This document shows positions 1 to 6,212 of a stretch of DNA of 32,055 nucleotides, one piece after another. The notes beneath the pieces were generated by a model. That model was given only the letters and a program-made list of their open reading frames with translations, ran no database searches and was not told where the DNA came from. How positions within the stretch are numbered: position 1 is the stretch's first letter; each line of letters opens with the position of its first letter. The position numbers and the translations under genes were made by a program. Origin of the DNA: Oscillospiraceae bacterium (GTDB lineage Bacteria > Bacillota > Clostridia > Oscillospirales > Ruminococcaceae). Location: positions 1 to 32,055 of the forward strand of contig JAFSEU010000015.1 in the NCBI GenBank assembly GCA_017435565.1, given 5' to 3'.

Positions 1-150
1 CGTGGCGACCCCTGCGCCCGTGCAAGAGCCTGCACCTTCGGCAACGGTCGCACCCATACCTGTGCCTGTAGAAGTCAAGCCCGAACCCGTGGCGACCCCT
101 GCGTCCGTGCAAGAGCCTGCACCTTCGGCAACGGTCGCACCCGTACCTGT
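1..150 (+). repeat. 87-bp in-frame tandem repeat in the Pro-rich region
   Basis: The sequence starting at position 1 recurs from position 88, with very few differences over about 63 bases. This gives a period of 87 bp, or 29 residues, in the Pro/Val/Ala-rich segment (core VQEPAPSATVAP). The array probably began upstream of the window. Such in-frame repeats commonly vary in copy number between strains. Confidence 0.85.
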
Positions 151-1549
151 AGCTGTTGTGCCAAAATCCAAACCCCAGCCTGCGGCTGAGGAGATTTCGG
201 AAAACGCCGAATCGGATGCGGATAACGGATTTAATACAGACGAGAATGAAGCAGAGAATAAAGAAAAAGAGCTTGAGTCCACGATTGTTCATACGGCGGA
301 GATACCGATTCCTGTGGTGCAGAACGAAAGTTGCACAGAGCCGATAAGCGAATCCGACGGATCAGAGCCGATACCTGTTATGGCGGCAAGCGTAATCAGC
401 GCCCCTTTGGAGGGCGAAGCGGTTATGACAGAGCCTTCAAACGAAGCGGCGCCTTTCGGGCAGCAGCTTGCCCAGTCACCTGAGCACCCTTTTGTTGCCG
501 TCGATGATTCAGAGTTCAGCGGCTATGCGGAATTCCCCTCGCAGCAATCTGATATGCAGCAGCCCGAATCGACGCCTGTTGCAAAGAATAATAAACCTCA
601 TATTGCGGTAGCGGTTCTTGTTTCGGTGCTGTTCGGCATTGTGATTTTCACACTTTTTCTCGGCAGTGCTGTGCTTGGCGGAACAAAGGACACACTTTCG
701 GAGGCAAAGCTTTCCGAGTCGATAAAAAAATCCGACCCGCTTGATTGGGTCGTCGGTGATATAGTTTTAAGCGACGCTTTCAGAAATGATATTGAAGATT
801 TGCTCGAGGATAATAAATCCCAGGCTGAAATGGATGACTTTGATGAAGACACAACTCTGAAAGAGTTTGTGGTCGTAGTTGCCGGCGAGGATAAAATCAA
901 CGAGGATCAGGTAGAGGAAATTGCCGAAGAAATCAAGCTGCTGGATACAATTACCGATGTTGTGGCAGGCTACGAAAGATATTTCCTTGAAAATGATGAT
1001 AAAGAAATTATTTCAACAAACGACATTGAAGATATGGTTGAGGAAAGCATAGACGTTGCGCAGGAGGTAAGCGGAAAAACGCTCAGAATCAATACCGAAA
1101 AGCTTGACGAAGCACTTGAAGCCAACGAGCAGACGATTGATAAAATCAACCCTTCCAAGCTTCTGGGCGATGTCGGTGCAATCACTTCTGTTGCGCTTTC
1201 TTCAGCTGTGATTATTGGCATTTTTGTTCTTGCGATGATTCTGGTAATACTTGTCGGAATCATTACAAAGAGAGTGTCTGCCGCCGCAATTACCTTCGGA
1301 GCGTGCTCATTTGCCGTAGGTCTTGTTCTGGTAATTGTTCCGACAATTGCACAGATTGCGATTGAAAAGCTTGGCGTTTCGTTTGAGCTTGTTTCAAGTT
1401 TCGGCGCTGATATTCTTGGTGATACCTTGTTTGCATCATACAAGCAGTATGGACTTCTTGCATTGGCTTGCGGCGCGGGAGTCATCATTGCTGTGATTGC
1501 CGCAAGTGCAATCGCAAAAGCGGCAGGAAAAAAGAAAAACGAAGCCTAA
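2..1549 (+). CDS. Pro/Ala/Glu-rich multi-pass membrane protein, 5' end outside window
   Basis: The reading frame is already open at the first bases, so the true start lies upstream and only the last 515 residues are visible. Residues 1-60 are Pro/Val/Ala/Glu-rich and repetitive. An acidic, low-complexity stretch follows to about residue 195. A hydrophobic segment at about 200-226 is followed by a roughly 165-residue Asp/Glu-rich soluble domain, and then by three closely spaced hydrophobic segments (about 395-420, 425-455 and 480-505). The tail is short and Lys-rich (AAGKKKNEA). The layout suggests a disordered N-terminal region anchored by four membrane passes around one exposed acidic domain. 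I do not recognise the family and assign no function. The gene ends at a strong terminator, so it is not co-transcribed with anything to its right. Confidence 0.75.
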   Translation: MATPAPVQEPAPSATVAPIPVPVEVKPEPVATPASVQEPAPSATVAPVPVAVVPKSKPQPAAEEISENAESDADNGFNTDENEAENKEKELESTIVHTAEIPIPVVQNESCTEPISESDGSEPIPVMAASVISAPLEGEAVMTEPSNEAAPFGQQLAQSPEHPFVAVDDSEFSGYAEFPSQQSDMQQPESTPVAKNNKPHIAVAVLVSVLFGIVIFTLFLGSAVLGGTKDTLSEAKLSESIKKSDPLDWVVGDIVLSDAFRNDIEDLLEDNKSQAEMDDFDEDTTLKEFVVVVAGEDKINEDQVEEIAEEIKLLDTITDVVAGYERYFLENDDKEIISTNDIEDMVEESIDVAQEVSGKTLRINTEKLDEALEANEQTIDKINPSKLLGDVGAITSVALSSAVIIGIFVLAMILVILVGIITKRVSAAAITFGACSFAVGLVLVIVPTIAQIAIEKLGVSFELVSSFGADILGDTLFASYKQYGLLALACGAGVIIAVIAASAIAKAAGKKKNEA

Positions 1550-1563
1550 AAAGCTGAATACAT

Positions 1564-1595
1564 AAAAAAACGGTCTGCTTTCAGGCCGTTTTTAT
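1564..1595 (+). terminator. Intrinsic terminator of the Pro-rich membrane protein gene
   Basis: A 7-bp stem (CGGTCTG with CAGGCCG, one G-U pair) and a CTTT loop are preceded by A-rich sequence and followed by TTTTTATTT. It begins 15 bp after the stop codon at 1549. The flanking A-run means it could also work weakly in reverse. Confidence 0.85.
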
Positions 1596-1614
1596 TTATG
1601 ACTGTATGTTTATC

Positions 1615-1656
1615 AAAAAAGCATTGGGTAACGCAATGTGACCCAATGCTTTTTTT
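1615..1656. terminator. Bidirectional terminator between convergent genes
   Basis: A perfect 9-bp stem (GCATTGGGT with ACCCAATGC) is flanked by six A residues on the left and seven T residues on the right, so it has a U-tail in both directions. It lies 12 bp beyond the stop codon of the reverse-strand ATPase gene and would end that transcript. Confidence 0.88.
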
Positions 1657-1667
1657 GTATAGGTTTA

Positions 1668-3542
1668 TTATTCAAACTTTCTGTCGTAAAGAAGTGCCGC
1701 TAAAAATACGACAAAGCAGGAGCCTGCATTGTGCACCAGTGCACCCGTTGTCGGGTTGAGCAGTTCAAAAAACGAAAGAATAATCGCCAGGAAGTTGATG
1801 AACAGCGAAAGGAAAATACTCAGTTTAATTGTGCGTCTTGTTGCAATCGAAAGCCGCTTGAGATAGGGGATTTTAGCCACATCATCACCCATAAGTGCGA
1901 TGTCTGCCGCTTCGACGGCAATGTCGCTGCCCATCGCCGCCATAGCAACGCTGACCTGCGCCGTTTTCAGTGCGGGAGCGTCATTTACGCCGTCGCCTAT
2001 CATACAGACGGTTTTTCCTTTTGCCTGCAAATCTTCAATGCAATGCACCTTTTCTTCGGGTAAAAGCTCTGCAAAGACATCTGAAATGCCCATTTTTTGT
2101 GCGAAATAATCAGCAGTTTTTCTGTTGTCACCCGTGAGAAGAACAACGTCGGACTCCATTTCTCTCAGCCTGTTTATTATATTGTCGGCGTCGGGCTTTA
2201 GGACGTCTGAAAGTGCAATTACGCCGAGAAGATTATTTCCTTCGCCGATAAGCACCAACGCCTTGCCCTGTGAGCGAAGCTCCTCGATTCGGGCTTGTGC
2301 ATTGACCGTAATCACAAAACCGTTTTCTTTAAGAAATTTTTCGTTTCCGCAGAAAAGCCTTTTAGCAGCAATTTGCGCATAAATGCCTCTGCCTGCCGTC
2401 ATTCTGAAGTCTTCGGCTTCACTTAAAACAAGATTTTCCCTTTCGGCACTTGCAGTAATCGCTTTGCCCAACGGGTGCTCGCTTTTGCGCTCGGCAGATG
2501 CCGCAAGCGACAGAAGCTCCTTTTCGCTGATCGAATCATCAAAGCACACAATATCGCTGACCTCGGGTCTGCCGTATGTAAGCGTGCCTGTTTTGTCAAA
2601 GGCGATGATATCCGCCTTGCCCATATTTTCAAGCGCTTCGCCCGATTTGACAATAACACCGTGTTTTGTTGCCTGACCGATTGCCGCCATAATTGCCGTC
2701 GGAGTCGCAAGAACCAGCGCACACGGACAGAATACAACCAGCATTGTCACCGCAACTATAATGTCCTGCTTGATAAGTCCTGCGACTATTGCAAGCAGCA
2801 GCGCTATCGGCACAAGATAGCTTGCCCATTTGTCGGCTATGCGCTGTATGGGTGCTTTTTTGTTTTCTGCTTCCTGTGCCATCAGAATCAGCCTTTGCAG
2901 AGAAGAATCTTCGCCGACTCTTGATGCGCAGATATCGATTGCACCGAAACGATTGATTGCTCCGCCGAAGACGCTGTCGCCGACGCCCTTGTCAACGGGC
3001 ATGGATTCGCCCGTTAATACTGACTGGTCAACGCTTGTTTCGCCGCTGGTTATTTCACCGTCTACCGGAATCGTTTCACCGGGAAGTATCCGCAGAATAT
3101 CACCTTTTTCAATATCCTGCGCGCAAATCATTTCTTCCTTGCCGTTTGAGATTCGTCTGCCCTGAGTCGGCGCAAGCGCGACAAGCTTTTTGAGTCCCTT
3201 TTTCGCACGCTGTGTTGTTTTGTCTTCGAGAATTTCGCCGATTGCCATAATAAAAGCAATTTCGCCTGCGGCGAACAAATCGCCGATGGCAACCGAAGAA
3301 ATCATCGCAATGGATATCAGCAGCGCTGAGGTGATTTTGCCGACACCCTTTCCGTGAATCAACATTTCAACTGCGTAGCATAAAAGCGGCGTTCCGCTGA
3401 ATATTATTGCGACCCAGCAGGGGTTTATATACCACGGCACCTGCACGTCAAATCCTGATAAAACCAGGCTCGAAAGTAAAAACACACCGCCGATGACCGT
3501 AGCGTAAGTGCTCTCAAAAAATTCCAAAAGCTTCTTTAACAT
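1668..3542 (-). CDS. Heavy-metal-translocating P1B-type ATPase
   Basis: The 624-residue protein is an ATP-driven transition-metal exporter of the inner membrane. It has the actuator motif TGES, the membrane CPC metal-site motif at residues 272-274, the phosphorylation motif DKTGT with Asp316, the HP locus SEHPLG, and the hinge GDGVNDAPAL. No N-terminal HMA or CxxC metal-binding domain is present, since membrane helices begin almost at once. The last helix carries HNAGS where Zn/Cd pumps usually have a DxG-type motif and Cu pumps have MxxSS, so the metal cannot be named. The ATG is supported by an AGAAGGGA ribosome site. The gene faces the TetR gene, with a palindrome between their promoters, which suggests control by that regulator. 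Confidence 0.93.
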   Translation of the reverse strand: MLKKLLEFFESTYATVIGGVFLLSSLVLSGFDVQVPWYINPCWVAIIFSGTPLLCYAVEMLIHGKGVGKITSALLISIAMISSVAIGDLFAAGEIAFIMAIGEILEDKTTQRAKKGLKKLVALAPTQGRRISNGKEEMICAQDIEKGDILRILPGETIPVDGEITSGETSVDQSVLTGESMPVDKGVGDSVFGGAINRFGAIDICASRVGEDSSLQRLILMAQEAENKKAPIQRIADKWASYLVPIALLLAIVAGLIKQDIIVAVTMLVVFCPCALVLATPTAIMAAIGQATKHGVIVKSGEALENMGKADIIAFDKTGTLTYGRPEVSDIVCFDDSISEKELLSLAASAERKSEHPLGKAITASAERENLVLSEAEDFRMTAGRGIYAQIAAKRLFCGNEKFLKENGFVITVNAQARIEELRSQGKALVLIGEGNNLLGVIALSDVLKPDADNIINRLREMESDVVLLTGDNRKTADYFAQKMGISDVFAELLPEEKVHCIEDLQAKGKTVCMIGDGVNDAPALKTAQVSVAMAAMGSDIAVEAADIALMGDDVAKIPYLKRLSIATRRTIKLSIFLSLFINFLAIILSFFELLNPTTGALVHNAGSCFVVFLAALLYDRKFE

Positions 3543-3565
3543 AAATTGCGTCCCTTCTGCTTATA

Positions 3566-3594
3566 TTGACAGACTTCAAAAAGTAATGTATAAT
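3566..3594 (+). promoter_or_regulatory. Consensus sigma-A promoter for the TetR gene
   Basis: A perfect TTGACA (3566-3571) and a perfect TATAAT (3589-3594) are separated by 17 nt. The predicted start is near 3601, giving a leader of about 120 nt before the TetR start codon. A promoter this strong driving a regulator usually implies that it is held down by a repressor. Confidence 0.85.
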
Positions 3595-3605
3595 GAATTC
3601 GTTAC

Positions 3606-3620
3606 CGAACGCTCTGTTCG
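3606..3620. promoter_or_regulatory. Palindromic operator candidate between the two promoters
   Basis: CGAAC (3606-3610) and GTTCG (3616-3620) form a perfect inverted repeat around 5 nt. It lies in the initial transcribed region of both opposed promoters, whose predicted starts are near 3601 on the + strand and 3622 on the - strand. This is where a TetR-type repressor could block both transcripts. The same half-site appears again at 3686-3709. Confidence 0.6.
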
Positions 3621-3628
3621 ATATTTAT

Positions 3629-3657
3629 ATTATATACAGCTCAGAAGCCTGTGGCAA
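3629..3657 (-). promoter_or_regulatory. Sigma-A promoter for the P-type ATPase gene
   Basis: Read on the reverse strand, TTGCCA (3657-3652) and TATAAT (3634-3629) are separated by 17 nt. The predicted start is near 3622, about 80 nt before the ATPase start codon. It points toward the + strand promoter at 3566-3594, so the two transcripts overlap by roughly 20 nt. Confidence 0.75.
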
Positions 3658-3685
3658 CAAGCAAATCTGCGTTTTAGTATGATAT

Positions 3686-3709
3686 CGAACAAATCAGCAA
3701 AATTGTTCG
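3686..3709. promoter_or_regulatory. Second inverted repeat with the same half-site, in the TetR leader
   Basis: CGAACAA (3686-3692) and TTGTTCG (3703-3709) form a perfect 7-bp inverted repeat around 10 nt. It sits just upstream of the TetR ribosome site (AAGGA at 3714-3718) and about 30 bp upstream of the -35 of the reverse-strand promoter. Sharing CGAAC with the 3606-3620 palindrome suggests the same protein could bind both. Confidence 0.5.
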
Positions 3710-3724
3710 GAAAAAGGATTTTTT

Positions 3725-4258
3725 ATGGACAGACGACAGCTTAAAACAAGAAAAGCGATTTTTCAGGCGTTCAGGTCATTGCTTGAAAAAAAACGCTATG
3801 ACCACATCACCGTGCAGGAGATAATTGACGAAGCAGATGTCGGAAGAAGCACCTTTTATGCACATTTTGAAACAAAGGATCTGCTGCTTGACGCAATGTG
3901 TGAGGAGCTTTTCTATCATATGTTTGAGCACGACCCCTGCCCCTGGGTCGGGCGCGATGCGGACTTAGAGGGCAAGCTGGCGCACATCCTCTGGCATATC
4001 CGCGATTCAAAAAACGACCTTTCGGGCATACTTCTTTCCGACAGTGGAGATTTGTTCATGCGCTATTTCAAATCGCATCTGCGTGTTGTGTTTGAGCAGC
4101 ATATGGGCTTTTTCAAGGTCGATGTCCCGTGCGATTTTCTGCTGAATCATCTGGTCGGCAGCTTTGCCGAAACGGTGCAGTGGTGGATTAAAGAGGGGAT
4201 GAAAACATCGCCCGAGATGACCGCAAAGTATTTTATGACCATGACCGAAACCCATTGA
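3725..4258 (+). CDS. TetR/AcrR family transcriptional regulator
   Basis: This is a 177-residue one-component regulator. Residues 1-55 form a TetR-type DNA-binding domain with the characteristic order of an alpha-1 helix, ITVQEIIDEADVGRSTFYAHF and KDLLLDA. The rest is a helical ligand/dimer domain with no recognised ligand signature, ending in an ETVQWWIKEGMKTSPEMTAKYF-type helix. The ATG at 3725 is set by AAGGA at 3714-3718. The gene faces the P-type ATPase gene, with inverted repeats near both promoters, so repression of the pump and autorepression are the simplest model. TetR control of a metal pump is less usual than ArsR or MerR control, so the inducer may not be a metal. Confidence 0.88.
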   Translation: MDRRQLKTRKAIFQAFRSLLEKKRYDHITVQEIIDEADVGRSTFYAHFETKDLLLDAMCEELFYHMFEHDPCPWVGRDADLEGKLAHILWHIRDSKNDLSGILLSDSGDLFMRYFKSHLRVVFEQHMGFFKVDVPCDFLLNHLVGSFAETVQWWIKEGMKTSPEMTAKYFMTMTETH

Positions 4259-4266
4259 TGCAGATA

Positions 4267-4304
4267 AAAAGCCCTGTGCCTTTTTTACAAGACTCAGAGC
4301 TTTT
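4267..4304 (+). terminator. Weak possible terminator after the TetR gene
   Basis: AAAAGCCCTG and CAGAGCTTTT can form a 10-bp stem with one mismatch around an 18-nt loop. Only a short T-run follows. Its position 9 bp after the TetR stop codon supports the idea, but the long loop makes it weak. Confidence 0.35.
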
Positions 4305-4333
4305 GCTGTATAGTTATCCGATTATATTTCTTT

Positions 4334-4459
4334 TCATTGCAACAAGGTCTGCAACGTTGACGCTGCAGGCGCTGTGTGAAGATTCTGAATATTAGGAAGA
4401 AAGCACTTTGCCGCCGACAGAACAATTGCCGCTATGCGGGAAAAAACGTTCTTTTTCAA
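4334..4459 (-). CDS. Possible 41-residue secreted or membrane peptide with TTG start
   Basis: A perfect AAGGAGGT on the reverse strand (4473-4466) lies 6 nt before a TTG codon and opens a 41-codon frame. The product begins MKKNVFSRIAAIVLSAAK, a positively charged start with a hydrophobic core as in a signal peptide. One Cys (residue 19) and an APAAS stretch that could be a cleavage site follow. A TTGTTA, 17 nt, TAAAAT promoter lies at 4526-4498 on the same strand. The frame could be a peptide gene or the surviving 5' end of a longer secreted-protein gene. No family is recognised. It points away from the AraC gene, and their promoters overlap. Confidence 0.4.
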   Translation of the reverse strand: MKKNVFSRIAAIVLSAAKCFLPNIQNLHTAPAASTLQTLLQ

Positions 4460-4483
4460 ATTCAGACCTCCTTGTGTTGAGTG

Positions 4484-4512
4484 TTGACGTAAAGTGTATT
4501 TTATGGTATAAT
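4484..4512 (+). promoter_or_regulatory. Sigma-A promoter for the first AraC-type gene
   Basis: TTGACG (4484-4489) and TATAAT (4507-4512) are separated by 17 nt. The predicted start is near 4519, about 72 nt ahead of the ATG at 4591. It overlaps a weaker reverse-strand promoter (4526-4498) for the small ORF. Confidence 0.8.
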
Positions 4513-4590
4513 GATAGCACTAACAAGCGCGAAGATTTAGAATATTTTCGACTTTGGTTAGCATAATACAGACATTCTGCGGGGTTTGCC

Positions 4591-5451
4591 ATGTTTTATT
4601 TGCCGCTCAGTATTTTTACCGAATCCGAGGATTTTCCGTTTTTTATACAGTACGGATATCATTATGATGACGATTGCCAAATGCATGGGCACGTGGATTT
4701 TTCCGAGCTTGTGATTGTTCTTGAAGGGCGTGCGGAGCACCTTGTCGGCAAGGAGAAATACCCTATATCGAAGGGCGAAGTCTTTGTTATAAATAAGGAC
4801 ACCGAACACGGCTACAACGGCGCAAGCAATTTCAAAATCTGCAATATAATGTTCAAGCCCGAAATTATGCACGAAAAAATCTTCAATATAAAGCAGACGG
4901 CGGGCTTTCAGGCGCTGTTCGTTGTTGAGCCGCAATATCTTCAGAATCGTCGGTTCTGCAGCAGGCTTTGCCTTAATGCTCACGACTTTGCAATCGTCAA
5001 AAAGATGATTGAGCAGATGATTGATGAATATTCGCAAAAGGAAGACGGATGGCAGACGGTGGTATATGCGCTGTTTATACAGCTTTGCGTAATGCTTTCA
5101 AAAACCTACCAGCAAAGCAACGCCGACACCGACCGCGAGGCAATGAAGCTTTCCCGTGCGATTGCATATATAGAGAAAAACTTTTGCGAAGACATCTCCG
5201 TTTCGGAACTGGCTGCCGAATGCGGTTATTCCGAAAGGCAGCTGAGCAGGCTTTTTAAACTGACTTTTTCGGCAACACCCAATCTGTATATAACCAACCT
5301 CAGAATGCAGAAGGCACAGCAGCTTCTCGGCAGTACCGATATGTCCGTCGGCGAGGTTTCGTGGAACTGCGGCTACGATGACCAGAACTATTTCAGCCGC
5401 GTTTTCAGAAAACACGTCGGAACGACACCGACAAAATACAGACTAAAATAG
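4591..5451 (+). CDS. AraC/XylS family regulator with N-terminal cupin sensor
   Basis: The 286-residue protein has an N-terminal cupin-like sensor (about residues 15-130, including HGHVDFSELVIVLEGRAEH) resembling the RhaR/RhaS group. A C-terminal pair of helix-turn-helix motifs (about 189-286) ends in the usual YFSRVFRKHVGTTPTKYR signature. Proteins of this shape usually activate sugar-utilisation genes on binding a monosaccharide. No transport or catabolic gene adjoins it here, so its targets are unknown. The ribosome site is weak (GCGGGG before ATG). The opposing small ORF at 4334-4459 may share its control region. Confidence 0.87.
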   Translation: MFYLPLSIFTESEDFPFFIQYGYHYDDDCQMHGHVDFSELVIVLEGRAEHLVGKEKYPISKGEVFVINKDTEHGYNGASNFKICNIMFKPEIMHEKIFNIKQTAGFQALFVVEPQYLQNRRFCSRLCLNAHDFAIVKKMIEQMIDEYSQKEDGWQTVVYALFIQLCVMLSKTYQQSNADTDREAMKLSRAIAYIEKNFCEDISVSELAAECGYSERQLSRLFKLTFSATPNLYITNLRMQKAQQLLGSTDMSVGEVSWNCGYDDQNYFSRVFRKHVGTTPTKYRLK

Positions 5452-5468
5452 CAAAAACTTTGCGGTAC

Positions 5469-5498
5469 TTGATTTTTTGCGGACTTTTGTGATATACT
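5469..5498 (+). promoter_or_regulatory. Probable promoter for the FTR-like/thioredoxin pair
   Basis: TTGATT (5469-5474) and TATACT (5493-5498) are separated by 18 nt and followed by a leader of about 47 nt. A small inverted repeat (GGAAT, 4 nt, ATTCC) follows near 5515-5529. Confidence 0.55.
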
Positions 5499-5551
5499 GA
5501 AAATACGGAAATCAGGAATATTAATTCCGGCTGAGATGGGGGCAGAAGATA

Positions 5552-5749
5552 ATGAAAATCACACTCAATCCCGACAAGGAAATAGTAAAAGCCATTAAGG
5601 AAGGCTTAAAACAAAAAGGCGGCTATTGTCCGTGCAGAACGGCCAGAACCGAGGAATACAAATGTATGTGCAAGGAATTTAAAGAGCAGATCGAAGACCC
5701 TGATTTTGAAGGCTACTGCCATTGTATGCTTTATTACAAATCAAAATAA
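5552..5749 (+). CDS. Small ferredoxin-thioredoxin reductase catalytic-chain-like protein
   Basis: This 65-residue protein has three Cys-x-Cys pairs: CPC at 26-28, CMC at 38-40 and CHC at 56-58. The CPC...C-x-C...CHC order resembles the catalytic chain of ferredoxin-thioredoxin reductase, which holds a 4Fe-4S cluster next to a redox-active disulfide. The spacings (9 and 15) differ from the plant/cyanobacterial pattern as I remember it (16 and 8), and the protein is much shorter. It lies 14 bp upstream of thioredoxin, in one transcript, which suggests it reduces that thioredoxin. Family placement is likely; electron donor and direction are inferred. Confidence 0.75.
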   Translation: MKITLNPDKEIVKAIKEGLKQKGGYCPCRTARTEEYKCMCKEFKEQIEDPDFEGYCHCMLYYKSK

Positions 5750-5763
5750 AGGAGAGAAAAAAT

Positions 5764-6069
5764 ATGGAGATTACACTTACCGCCGAAAATTTTGAAAAAG
5801 AAGTTCTCAATTCGCAAAAATGCGTTCTTGTTGATTTCTGGGCAACGTGGTGCGGCCCGTGTCGTATGATTGCACCGATTATCGAGGAAATTGCCGAAGA
5901 ATACGCAGATTCGATCAAGGTGGGCAAGGTTAATGTTGATGAGCAGGGTGCAATTGCCGCTGCTTATAATATCGACAGCATACCCACAATTATTGTTTTT
6001 GAAAACGGAAAAATCAAAAACAAAGCAGTCGGATACCGCACAAAAGAGCAGCTTGAAGCATTGCTGTAA
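5764..6069 (+). CDS. trxA: Thioredoxin
   Basis: The 101-residue protein has the thioredoxin fold with the WCGPC active site at residues 29-33 (catalytic Cys30 and Cys33). It also has the cis-proline loop SIPT and the Gly-rich end (GYRTKEQLEALL). It reduces cytoplasmic protein disulfides. The ATG at 5764 is chosen because GGAGAG lies just upstream and the family starts here. A longer in-frame start at 5722 would overlap the previous gene and add a non-homologous tail. The FTR-like partner upstream and the terminator downstream make a two-gene operon. Confidence 0.95.
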   Translation: MEITLTAENFEKEVLNSQKCVLVDFWATWCGPCRMIAPIIEEIAEEYADSIKVGKVNVDEQGAIAAAYNIDSIPTIIVFENGKIKNKAVGYRTKEQLEALL

Positions 6070-6091
6070 AAAGTCACACATAAACAAGCAC

Positions 6092-6122
6092 AAAAGCGCC
6101 GAAGTCTTTCGGCGTTTTTTGT
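6092..6122 (+). terminator. Intrinsic terminator after thioredoxin
   Basis: A 7-bp stem (CGCCGAA with TTCGGCG) with a GTCT loop is flanked by AAAAG on the left and T6 on the right, 23 bp after the trxA stop codon. Confidence 0.9.
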
Positions 6123-6141
6123 TTGCTTGAAACCGTGCTTG

Positions 6142-6170
6142 TTGCATTTTGTATGATTGTGTGATATAAT
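6142..6170 (+). promoter_or_regulatory. Sigma-A promoter for the fucokinase operon
   Basis: TTGCAT (6142-6147) and TATAAT (6165-6170) are separated by 17 nt. The ribosome site AAAAGGAG follows within the short leader, and the ATG is at 6213. Confidence 0.8.
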
Positions 6171-6212
6171 TGCCTATATATGATATTGCTCTTATAAAAA
6201 GGAGAAAATATA

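Noticed and set aside
970..1488. 172-codon reverse-strand frame opposite the first membrane protein
   Set aside because: The Ser/Thr/Ile-rich translation is typical of an antisense shadow, and the forward frame has consistent membrane segments and a terminator.
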